Of a DNA stretch of 64,000 nt, positions 54,341 through 64,000 are shown piece by piece. Position numbers and translations under genes: made by a program. Position 1 is the stretch's first letter, and each line of letters starts with the position of its first letter. The DNA is from Penicillium oxalicum (taxonomy: Eukaryota; Ascomycota; Eurotiomycetes; Eurotiales; Aspergillaceae), in the NCBI RefSeq assembly GCF_001723175.1, contig NC_064655.1:3472001-3536000 (forward strand), read 5' to 3'. The notes under the pieces are model-generated. The model did not search any database. It was given only the letters and a program-made list of their open reading frames with translations, and was not told the DNA's origin.

Positions 54341-55978
54341 GGTCAATGGGATTCTATGCACGGAACCCGTAGTAAAGACACGATTCGCACACAAGACTCG
54401 AACCAAAGTGGGCTGTTCGCATTTCTTAAGTACCGCAGTGCTGGATCATTATCGGGACTCTCCACGAGCTAGCAGTTTCCTCCTGGGGAAGGAAGGTTAC
54501 ATTCCGAGAATGCCAAGGTTGATAAACCGGCCGCAAAGGACCCAGCTCAGCCATGACAATGAGCTTTGGGGGGCGTGAGCAAGTGGGGACCATTGGAGCC
54601 TGAAGAAAAGTCGCAAGAGGGCCGGACGCAGACGATCATAGATTGACAATGGGCCCTGATGCATAGCGAAGGAACAACCGTTTCTGCCGTGCGGAAACTA
54701 CGGGGGCTTGGGTTGCAGCGCCAAGCCAAGCGGGGAAGACCCGCTGATATCCGCCCGGACTGACCCAAACGGGCGAATGTCGGTGCTGGCCTGAGAGGAT
54801 TGGCATTCAGGGCTCGGCATTGGCAAGGAGGACCAAGAGTACCAAGAGTTGACCCCGCAAATCGAGATTAGAGGCTGAGACTCTCATGCACACCCCAACA
54901 TGACTCAGACCCGGTCTTAATTCATGGAGTGGGTGAAAGAGGAAGCTCCGAACGGGCCCATCCCGTCATTGGCTTGATCCAGACCGTTCATTGCTCCCAT
55001 TAATTATCTCTGATATTAGTGTGGGGAGATGATTTTATTCCCAATGCCCGGCACGTCATCAATTTTATCGCCGTCGGTGGATGCGTCTGTCTTGAGCGCC
55101 GTGCTGCTGGACACATCACGATGACAAATAATCGACTGATCCAAATGCCAAGCATCGGAAGCCGCTTTCTCAACTTCCTCTTCCAGTTAAGTCTTCAAGG
55201 GAGAGACCGCCAAACACCAACACCACCACCAACGGTCAAGGGATGCATCAATTCCTCACGCGGAAACTGTCTGCGGGACAGTGTCACAGTATACAGTCTA
55301 CACACTAGGCAGTGCACACCATTGCCATGTGGTTCCTTGGCGACTAAGATAAAAATGAGGACAGGAGTTTTTCTAGAAGGACAGACGGAGCATGGCGGTC
55401 GACGGAATCGGATGTTCTGAAGTCGATCACTCTGGAAGCGGTCGACTCCGGTCACTTGGAGTCTCTGATCGGAGAACGCTTGACCGCCGAGAATGACAAA
55501 CGTGCGAGGGCAGTGGGGGCCTGGTCTTATCCGATCGGCACGTGGACCATCGAATCAACCCGTTCTACCTCCCTAATCCAGTTTAGAGGAGAACCGCAGG
55601 TCTTACTCGACCTTCTGCCAAGAATCTGGTCCCGCTCGAATCCCAACGGAATTACTTCCGAAACCGTGCGTCGACCGTTCACGATAAGAGACTGCCAGCT
55701 ACGCCGAGCATTATTGATGAGATAACCCAACTGGTTCCAGGGTCCCACATTGGTTGCGTGTGCCCTGCAAATGATGTGATTCTCACCAAAAAAAACTCCC
55801 GAGTCTTGTGGAGAATGTCTGTAGCGACAGGGCGATCGAGGTGAGATGGAATGCACTTGGTGCTCACGAGCTTAAAGACAAGCGTTGGATGGGGACACGG
55901 GTGTGCAATCTGATGCATATGTCAATGGATTCATACTACGTTGAACTTTATGTATAGGCCAAAAAAGGGCGAACACCT
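54341..55978. other. Intergenic region between dpp5 and DNA ligase
   Basis: About 1.6 kb with no supported gene. The left part is the dpp5 promoter and the right part the 3' flank of the ligase gene. Frames at 55019-55420 and 55456-55725 have no recognisable content. Confidence 0.55.
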
Positions 55979-58900
55979 TCAGTACTCAAAATCATCATCT
56001 ACACCGCGCTTGCCCGCGTTCTCCTGCGCCACCGCCTCTTGCTTCCGGTACATCTCGGCCACCGCACGGGTGGTGGTCGCCTGTTCCGGTTTCTTGTCCT
56101 CGCGGGGTTTGATGAAGCGGGGGAAGCGAAGAGAGATACCCTTTCCGCCGCCGCCAGTGCCCTCAAATTCATCCGCTGCAGCTTTATAGCGAGGACTGAG
56201 GGTCAAATCGGCGGTCTTGACCTCCCAGACCAGACGAGGCTCAAACCAGACGTCGGGTTGGTCCTTGGGAACAATGGAATGAGAGTAGAACGGCTTGGGT
56301 CGGTCAATGACCAAGGTGGTCAGCTCCTTATGCAGCTCCTCCAGACGAGCTTCGGAGAAGCCTGTGCCGATGTTGCAAATAGTCTCATAGGTATCGGTGT
56401 TGGGGTTGTAGGCAGCGAGCAGGAAAGCGCCAAAGACGGAGGTACGTTTGCCTCGTCCGTAGTAAGCACCCAGAACAACCAGATCGAGAGAGTCACCCAC
56501 ACCGGCAAGGTAGTCTTTCTTGACCTACTCCAAAAGAGAATGATGAGAAATACCAGACAAAAATTGAGGAACTCGGGTTCGTTCATACCTTGAGCCAGTT
56601 GCGGCTGCGCTTGCTGGGCTCGTAACCACTCTCAGTAGTATCCAGCATCTTAACCATCAGACCTTCACAAGAGGCTTTGACACTTTCATCCAGCAAGTCT
56701 TGGATCTCGTCGATGACACTTGTATTCCCGAATTGGGCAAACTGGAACTCGCCCTCGATGGGTTGGAAAGACTGGTGCAAGATTTCTCGACGTTCACGGA
56801 GCGATCTCTTGACGCAGGGCTGAAGAAGATGGCGTTTAGCAACGAGCTCAGGAAACCATTTTGTTTTCATGTCGAGGGTGGGCAGCTTACCTCTCCGTTG
56901 AAGAATAGCAGGTCAAAAGCAAAGACACACACTTTGACCTTGACGTCTTCCGCCTTCACATCCTTGCGCTTGCGTGTCATCAGTTGCTGGAATGGGAGAA
57001 CCTTCTTACTGACCGTGTCCCAAGCGACAGTCTCGCAATCGAGAACGAAGCTCTTAACGTCTTCTTTGACCCATTTATCAAGTTTGCCAAGAACGTCGGG
57101 ATACTTTTTGGACAGGTCTTCGGAGTTGCGCGAGAAGATCGCACTGAGACCCTTCTGATCCTTCTGTAACGTGACTGCCGATCCTGGGTACTTGTGCACG
57201 TGGTCGGGCGCAACAAAATGGATCTGTGCGCGTTCCCCATCATACTTGTACTCACAGGTGAACTCTTTCCCTTCAAACCGATCGAGAACTTCAGTAATGG
57301 ATTTAGTCGGCTTGGCGAGCATAGGCTTCAGAGGAACGCCAGGCTGAAGCTTGCAGACCTTGGGGAGGTTGAAGAGACCGTGCTCTAACATGGCCGGGAT
57401 GATCACTTCGTAGGACGGCAGCTCACTGTAGACTGACTTGAGAACCGCCTCGCCCTCAGCCACCCGCTCGGGAGTCGGAGGCTTTTCACCAGCAACGGCT
57501 GCCTCGTGGGTGACAATAGCCTGTGCCAACGAGACAAGGACCGTCCTTTCAGCGAGGCCAAGTCGGAGCTTTCCTTCCAAGAAACGAACAATGAACTTTG
57601 CCTCGCTGGGGCCACCCTTGTCCTTGGTGATATCCACCCCTTTGCTGCCTTTGCCAGAGGTGGCAGAATCGGCTGCGGACAACAATTTCTTGATGCCAGA
57701 GATCTTTTTGTCCTGCGACCCGTGGCCTTGGACTTTGGCAATACTGAGGAGTCCTTCATGAACGCCCCTGACTGTCAAAGGCTTTGGCTTGAACATGGTA
57801 GGTTGATTACCACGGCTTTTGGCTGCCACAAGGCCCAGATCACCAATCTCATGCTGGTCTGCCTTGATTACCTGCAGGCTGCGACCCGTGCTCTCGCCAA
57901 TAGCTTTCATGATCAATGACTCTCCGATGCCAAGCTCAATCCCCGCATAGTCAGCTGCGAGCTTGTTGATCATAAGCTGAATTGTAGGAAGGAGGTCATT
58001 CGGGGTTAAGCGCAGAACCTGCTGCAGGAAAAGAGAGCAATGAGCCATAATGATCAATCGTTTCGTCGTCATTTCCACCAATGAGAAAGTGGTACACAGA
58101 GCCGCATAGGGTACTGGATCCCCTGCTTTCCAATCTGGGTATGGGTCCTTGCCAGTGGCCTTTAAAGTGGCCTGCACTTTTGCCACGGCCTTTTTGACGA
58201 TAGGTTTGGAGTCTTCCTCCGCTTCACTTGCTGATGCGAGCTCCTCGCTGATGTCCGAGTCAGATGGTGATTCCGCGTTATCTTCACCGGAGGCTTTTTG
58301 AACCGCAGGCGTCGGAGATGTAGCTTCCGATTTGATTGAACTTGGAGAGGCGGGAGCAAGATTCTCGGCGGAAGAATTTGCCGACGATTGGCGGGGAGAC
58401 GACGAGGTCCTCTTTACAGAAGGAGATCGTGCTTGTGTAGTCTTTCGCCGACGTTTCGTTACCGGCTGGACATCAGATGCGTCACTGTCCTCGGCTTCCT
58501 CGTTATTTTCTCTTTTGAGGTTGTTGTTCGGTTCGACATCATCCGGCTCAGCTTTCGGTATAGGTTGTGCTGTGTTCTCATCGTTTCCTTCTTCAGGATT
58601 GACAGAAGGCTTAGGTTTGCGACCTCCAAAAGAGAGCGTCGTTTGCTTCTTGGGAGCTTGATTGCCTCCGGCATTCGAACCAAAAAACTTCCTATAATGG
58701 CCAATGCAAACATTACAGTCAGTTGATTCCTCAAAAATCAGATCAGACAAGGTCTCAGCATCCGCTAGAGCCCATGGCGTGGTTTCGTTCACACACTCGA
58801 TGTTCATTTGGGAATCGCGCACATACCCCAATGTAGCCTGCTTCCGACTCTTATCCTCTGCCATTTTCCGATATGATGGTATATTATGCGCGCAATGTGA

Positions 58901-59068
58901 TAATCGTGATGTGGTAAAAACGCTCAGGAGTCTCAATTGCGGGAGAGAGCCGATAAATGAGTTGAGAGGGAGTAGGGGAACTAGATTCGTTTTCTGGGAG
59001 CTCGCGAAGCAAAGCGATTCGGGACGCGACAACGAAGTACGCGCGGATAATGCTCTAAGACGTCGCAT
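55979..59068 (-). CDS. cdc9: ATP-dependent DNA ligase I (Cdc9), with dual start codons
   Basis: Four exons (59068-58827, 58691-56891, 56819-56589, 56524-55979) code 939 residues from the first ATG. The first 68 residues are rich in Arg, Ser and Leu and look like a mitochondrial presequence. A second ATG at 58864 (Met69) begins MAEDKSRKQATLGKFFG, whose QATLGKFF is the PCNA-binding PIP box, so it would make the nuclear form. Intron 1 (135 bp) splits this PIP box. Next come a charged disordered tail, the DNA-binding domain, the nucleotidyl-transferase domain with catalytic Lys563 in KYDGE, and the OB-fold (NWLKVKKDYLAG, LDLVVLGAYYGRG). It seals Okazaki fragments and excision-repair nicks. Divergent from tti1. 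Confidence 0.96.
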
Positions 59069-59471
59069 AGAAGGGTCTCGGATGATGAATTTTGCCGAGA
59101 ATGAATGTACAGGTCAATCCAGCATCCGTATTTGACCGTGTGTAAATAGCGGTTTTGAGAATAGGCAACAGAGACCACTTGGACGGCTTAATTAGGCAAC
59201 CTTAGGGCGTCCTACTCCACGCGACGTGACGCGATCATCACGTGCCAAAAAGATATCCATCTTGCCGAAATAGGCTGTCTCGCCAAGACCTATTCTCACC
59301 GCTTACATGATGAGGCAGAAACTAGGCGGTATAGGTCGTGTTGACAGCATGGAATGGTTCGGAGTCCAAGAGGCGAGCGCCTTCTGATCGCCCAATCACT
59401 TGGGGCTGTAATTCAATCTTATAGATGCAAATCAATTTTGCAACGGTCTCCGGATTTTAGTCTGAGCCAAG
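59069..59471. promoter_or_regulatory. Divergent promoter region of cdc9 and tti1 with ACGCGA boxes
   Basis: 403 bp lie between divergent start codons. Two ACGCGA hexamers sit at 59219-59224 and 59229-59234, close to the MCB consensus, followed by a CACGTG at 59240-59245. G1/S control of the ligase is the natural reading, by analogy with yeast CDC9; this is inference. Confidence 0.5.
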
Positions 59472-62400
59472 ATGGCCGACCCTCGACAAGAAGCCTTCAA
59501 GCTTGTGTGTAACCATTGGTTCTCATTGATAAAACCTACATCCCCGATTACTAAGATATTGAAATACTAGCTGCGCGAGCCATGCGTTGAACTGAGCTCG
59601 GTTGGATTACGGTTCCGTGGCGATCAAGCTACTGCTTCGGAAGTGCTGCAAGCAGTCACTCCCGTCTATCAAGTTTTGCAAACGCTTGCATCGAAAAACG
59701 CTCTGGATGGAAAGTTAGCCGAATATGCTTTCTTCCCTCTTGCGCATATCTTCAATGAGACAAAGCGGCTGCCAGCACGATGTCTTGAAGTCACGGTACA
59801 GTGCTTGCACATTCTGGTTGCAAGTGGCTGGCGTGAGCAACTTTCGCCAGCACTGGCGAAGCAACTAGTGATCTTACTGACCCTCATCGTGGGAGGATCT
59901 CCAACGAACTCCGAGGGACATTCAAGCAAGGTGCAGGCCGCCGAAGAGCTGTCTGTTGCATGCTTTGACTGTCTTCGCGAGATATTTGATGTGCTTCGAG
60001 GCCCAGTTGCTGATCGAACTATCTTCCATGAAATTGGCACGGCAACAGTGGTGGACCAGACAGTATACATACTCCTCGAAGCCATCGTGGACGACAAGTC
60101 AGATGATCTCTGCATCTCAAGCGCTCGATCGCTCAAATCTCTTTGCGCTCGAATCACCGACCGTGTGGTTTTGGCAAGCATCATGCCGCGCACTATCTCG
60201 GCGATGGCCAAGGTCATTCGTCCCACCACGCAGAGTCGGCGTTCATACAAATTATTGCAGTTGTGTCTCGAAATATTACATCATATGGTGCGGTCGGTTC
60301 TCAACGACCAAGTCGCTTCAAAAGAACCACAGACATCCATTGAGACTAGTGGCAGCGAAAAATTAGTACTCGATGCTTCATGGCTGAAGGCTACGACCAC
60401 GCAAATCAAACTGGCCCTCGTCAACGTCACTCAAGTTCGTCGCCACCAAAGGCTTGAAGTTCAAGAATCATTACTGAACCTATGCGTCATGGTGATTGAA
60501 GATTGTCAGAACACTTTGAAAGAAGCTGTTCCCATGATGGCCGAAACCATTGTGGTGCTGGCGGGTAGCGACCATGGGGATTCGAACCAAGCTTACATGA
60601 CCATCTTACATCTAGCCACTACATACCCCATGGTTCTTGATTCCTTGAAAGAGTCACTTCATACCTGGCTCACTACCTTCCCAAGAATAATGCAAAGCAG
60701 TGACGAAACGGCAAAGCAGTGGGGGATCCGTCAAATCTCCACGGTGTTTAAAATCCTGTCTCAACTCCAGTGTGGGTCGGACCTTCTTTCGGAGAGGCTT
60801 TCATCTGGGCTGTGCGACAGCATGAGTGCTGTTGTCAAGCACGTCGGAAGCTCTGTGCAGCTTGTCTCACCATCCGTCGGCTTGCACTGGGACGTGATAG
60901 CCTCTGAGTCGCGATCATTAAAGTTTCCATCTATTCTGCTCGAACATCAGAGTCAGCAGCAAACTTTGAAAGACATGTTGCTATTCATCAACCAGTTGAA
61001 CACCTCGGAATCCGGAAATGAAGTCACCAGGTCAATCATAAATCGCTTTCATACTGTTCCGCAAGAAACCTCTTTAGCCCCGTTCTGGTTAGCTTTGAAT
61101 GCACTTCGTGCTCAGAGCCAGCAATCCGCGGAATTTGATGACTTCATTGTTGGGGACGAGTTACAAAAGTCTTGCTCCCTGGCAGATCGAGGTGGCATGA
61201 TCGAAGAGCTCTACTTTACCTCTTTGACAATCCTGAATGATTTTCCTCCGGACGGATCCTCTGATTGGCGATTAGCGGCCCTAGCATTGGAAGCGATCGC
61301 TTTACAAGCACAAAACCTCAAAGAGGCGTTTCGACCGGAGCTCATTGACGCACTCTACCCTACACTTCAACTTTTGGCTTCCAGCAATAAAGACCTTCAG
61401 CGACATGCTATGATTTGTCTCAACACCCTCACCAAGGCATGCAGTTACCCTGACACCGGCACTATGATCGTTGAAAACGTCGACTATCTCGTGAACTCAG
61501 TTGCTCTCAAACTCAACACTTTCGATGTATCGCCCTATCCCCCTCAGGTGCTTTTCATGATGGTCAAACTCTGTGGTGCCCAGCTGATCCCATATTTGGA
61601 TGATCTCGTTGATTCCATATTTGGAATTCTCGATATGTATCATGGCTACCCAACGCTTGTCGAGATGATGTTCAAAACCCTGGCTGCCATTGTCGAAGAA
61701 GGGTCGAAAAAATCTGCCTTGTTGACAATTGACAGCGGCCGTGAAGCGGGACCACATGAAAGCCGCAAACCTCACTATCAAAGTCTGGCTATCTCAGTGG
61801 TGGCTGCCGATATTGCAAAGCGTAAAGCCAAACGCCAAGAAATTGCAGGAGAGGACGAAGAGGTCGAGGGTATCGTCCCTCACCCTCAAAAGCCTTGGTC
61901 TGAGACCTACGACAAACCACCGCCGGAGCCCGAAACAATCGAGGAACTTTTGCAAAAGGCCGAATCCGACGAGCCACTACCTCCACCATCAGAGCCTGAA
62001 GATGCGGAGAAACCGCTCAGCAAGACGCATACCCTTCTTCTTCATATTGTCAAGTCTATCCCATCACATATTTCATCACCCTCACCCTACCTCCGACGAT
62101 CGCTTTTGTCCATGCTCATCAATGTGCTTCCAACACTTTCTCAAAATGAGAACAGTTTCCTCCCTCTCATTAATGACCTCTGGCATTCAGTGGCATCCAG
62201 GATCATCTTTCCATCTTCCTCATCTAGTTCGTCTTCACGATTGATCAATCGTAAGAGTGAATCTACGATGGAATTGGCAAGTTCGACAACCATCTCCGAT
62301 TCTCACACCGCGAAGGAAGAGACGTTTGTCATCACAGCTGCTTGTCAGACAATCGAAGCCATGTGTATCGGTGCCGGCGACTTCATGGCTTCACGAGTCG

Positions 62401-63011
62401 AGACAGAGCTGCCACGATGGCTCCGGCTTTACTCGGGAATCTGGGACCAAGTCAAAAGAGATGCCGCCGCAGCCAATGAGCGGAGAGTCCGACATCAAAA
62501 ACCCAGTGAAGTGCTCGGGAGTGTATCGGCACGTGGGGAGTTGAGAGAAGACATATCCGAACAGCCTGTTGTTCTGAATCCTTCTCTGGCTATTTCACCT
62601 CACGGTTCGGGATCCAACACCTACGCCCCTCACCACACGTTGTGGAGAGCGTTGATCTCTTTGTTCATCACTGTTCTTTCACACGTACGGATCCCCTTGG
62701 ACACAGGGGACCAGATTTGCGAATTTCTTGGCTCGTGGCTTATTCTTTATGTGGGACCACAATATTGTCTGCAAGCGGACAAATCAGCACGTTCTGGGGA
62801 GTCATCTGCTGTGGACAAGGATCTCATTTCATCTGTTGAGAAGGCTCTCGATGCAATGATGACATGGAACCCCGACTTGACCTGGTTCATTATGGCTTCT
62901 CAAAAACAGAAATCTAACTCATCCTCCATTAACTCGTCCTCCATCAGAAGAAAGGAACATGCCATCGAGGTTTCTGGCGAGAAACTTGAATTCGCTGTGG
63001 TCACGGCCTAG
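59472..63011 (+). CDS. tti1: TELO2-interacting protein 1 (Tti1), HEAT-repeat subunit of the TTT complex
   Basis: Two exons, 59472-59504 (33 nt, MADPRQEAFKL) and 59571-63011, with a 66-bp intron (GTGTGT donor, TAG acceptor, phase 0), code 1157 residues. The whole protein is an alpha-helical HEAT/ARM solenoid with no enzymatic motif. The opening LLREPCVELSSVGLRFRGDQ, the FPLAHIFNETKRLPARCLE segment and the C-terminal helices match the Tti1 family in layout and length. An acidic, Pro/Glu-rich linker with PHPQKPWSETYDKPPPEPE sits near residue 760. Tti1 works with Tel2 and Tti2 in a cochaperone complex that stabilises PI3K-like kinases (TOR, Mec1/ATR, Tel1/ATM). Divergent from cdc9. The short first exon was chosen for the ATG context and phase. 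Confidence 0.88.
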
Positions 63012-63915
63012 CCTTTCCTGTGGAGCTTGGAATTTATACTAAGTCAGGTGTTTAGTCCACGTTGGTAAACAACAATGCCAAGATCAATAGTACTTTGACG
63101 ATTACCCTTTTTTTTCTTACTTCCACCCTCGAGCCTATCTCAAACGATTGTTGAAAAACACGATCCCTTGCGCTTTCACCGAGTGGCCCGTTGAAAATTC
63201 CAGGTTTGGCCCGGGTGGAGTCAAGTCAAACTCAGGCGACTCGAGTCAATTATTCCATTTTTAGACGGACGATTGTGCGTTTGAAAAGCCAACCCCTATA
63301 AAAGCCCATCCAAACATGGAACAAAGGAGTAGTATATCTAGATTCTCAACGTGCGCACATTCAATTCTCGCATCGGCAGGGCGGACCGTGAATCTTTGAC
63401 AGGCCCCCGAGTACTGCCGACCAGTGAAATTGAGTCTTTTATTATAATTCGCAGCATCTCTTTGAAAGTTCACAGGTGGATTTCTCCCTAATTTGCCCTG
63501 CTTTTCCCGAGCTCACTGGACGCTGAAAGCGCACCAGCTGTCAGAATTCTTTGAGCTCTTGTCCATTGACCGGGCGGATCCCTTTGAGTCTGCAACGCTC
63601 ATTGGAAATTTTAGGAGAGGCCGTCCCAGGGATAGGTGTTTACTAGGTCCAACCAGAGGGTTAAACGCGAATCTCATTTACTCTCCACATGTTTAGAGTA
63701 TCCTGGATATTTAAAATGCCTTATTTCCCATGCCAGGCCAGGATAAATTGATCCCATCGTCACTTATTCTCGGAGCCCTACTACTTACCTCGGTTGAAGT
63801 CGAAGACGCCCACAGCACACCCGGATAGCGGTGTCGAAGCGCTATCTCCTCTTCCTCTTCTCGCGCTCCCAAAAGAAAATAAAATCCTCATGAAAACGGC
63901 CTAGTCTTCCCCGAC
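63012..63915. other. Intergenic region after tti1
   Basis: About 0.9 kb without a supported gene. It has a T run near 63108 and a TATAAAAG box at 63298-63305 in an otherwise promoter-like stretch. The frames at 63261-63473 (-) and 63493-63696 (+) show no motif. Confidence 0.5.
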
Positions 63916-64000
63916 ATGTTTGTCAATATCCGTTTCGAACCAGCGGACGCCCACCTGTCCGACTATTACCTTTTGAAAGCGCTGCTGTGGCTCATCGAGC
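63916..64000 (+). CDS. Possible 5' end of a gene cut by the window edge
   Basis: An ATG at 63916 opens a frame that continues to the last base (28 codons: MFVNIRFEPADAHLSDYYLL and onward). It follows a CT-rich leader and an A-rich stretch, which is a plausible promoter context. It is too short to identify, so this is a weak call. Confidence 0.25.
   Translation, partial: MFVNIRFEPADAHLSDYYLLKALLWLIE

Noticed and set aside
1..64000. tRNA, rRNA and CRISPR features
   Set aside because: I looked for B-box-like GGTTCGANNCC sites outside coding regions and for regularly spaced direct repeats and found none convincing. A tRNAscan-SE run would settle the tRNA question.

Overview
This window is nuclear DNA of a filamentous ascomycete, most likely a Eurotiomycete of the Aspergillus/Penicillium kind. 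Genes sit on both strands and carry short introns (about 55-270 bp) with GTRAGT/GTATGT-type donors and CAG/TAG acceptors. The products are recognisably fungal, for example Rmt2, the Vtc4 polyphosphate polymerase, dipeptidyl-peptidase 5 and NUO-24. Exon structures below were worked out by hand from splice signals, reading phase and family motifs; no transcript data were available.

Block 1 (1-29.1 kb) is a dense housekeeping segment. In order it holds the 3' end of SUA5 (+), adenine deaminase (+), a small NIF3/YqfO-like protein (+), the complex I 24-kDa subunit (+), a very large DNMT5-type DNA methyltransferase/SNF2 ATPase (-), the CstF-64/Rna15 RNA-processing factor (-), prohibitin-2 (+), arginine methyltransferase Rmt2 (+), a CSC1/TMEM63-family channel (-) and MCM4 (+). 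CstF-64/prohibitin-2 and CSC1/MCM4 are divergent pairs. The MCM4 upstream region carries three evenly spaced ACGCGT (MCB) boxes.

Block 2 (29.1-51.7 kb) looks accessory, apart from one core gene (vtc4, 35.4-38.3 kb). It contains an intronless orphan with a possible nuclease-fold core, a 4.4-kb gene-poor stretch with a complete 250-bp hAT-type MITE (terminal inverted repeats plus 8-bp target duplication) and a coiled-coil orphan. It then holds the most interesting feature of the window: a same-strand array of six small, divergent, paralogous coiled-coil genes (41.3-47.6 kb). All six have a short first exon and an intron of the same phase at the same place. A gene with a Ty1/copia Gag-like C-terminal half lies just beyond the array.

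Block 3 (51.7-64 kb) returns to conserved genes: secreted dipeptidyl-peptidase 5 (-, eight exons), DNA ligase I Cdc9 (-, with alternative mitochondrial and nuclear starts) and the TTT-complex HEAT protein Tti1 (+). Ligase and Tti1 are divergent and share a short upstream region with two ACGCGA boxes. The last 1 kb holds no complete gene.

There is no operon-like organisation. Functional themes that recur are replication and genome maintenance (MCM4, ligase I, Tti1, DNMT5) and mitochondria (complex I, prohibitin, ligase isoform). I saw no tRNA, rRNA or CRISPR array.
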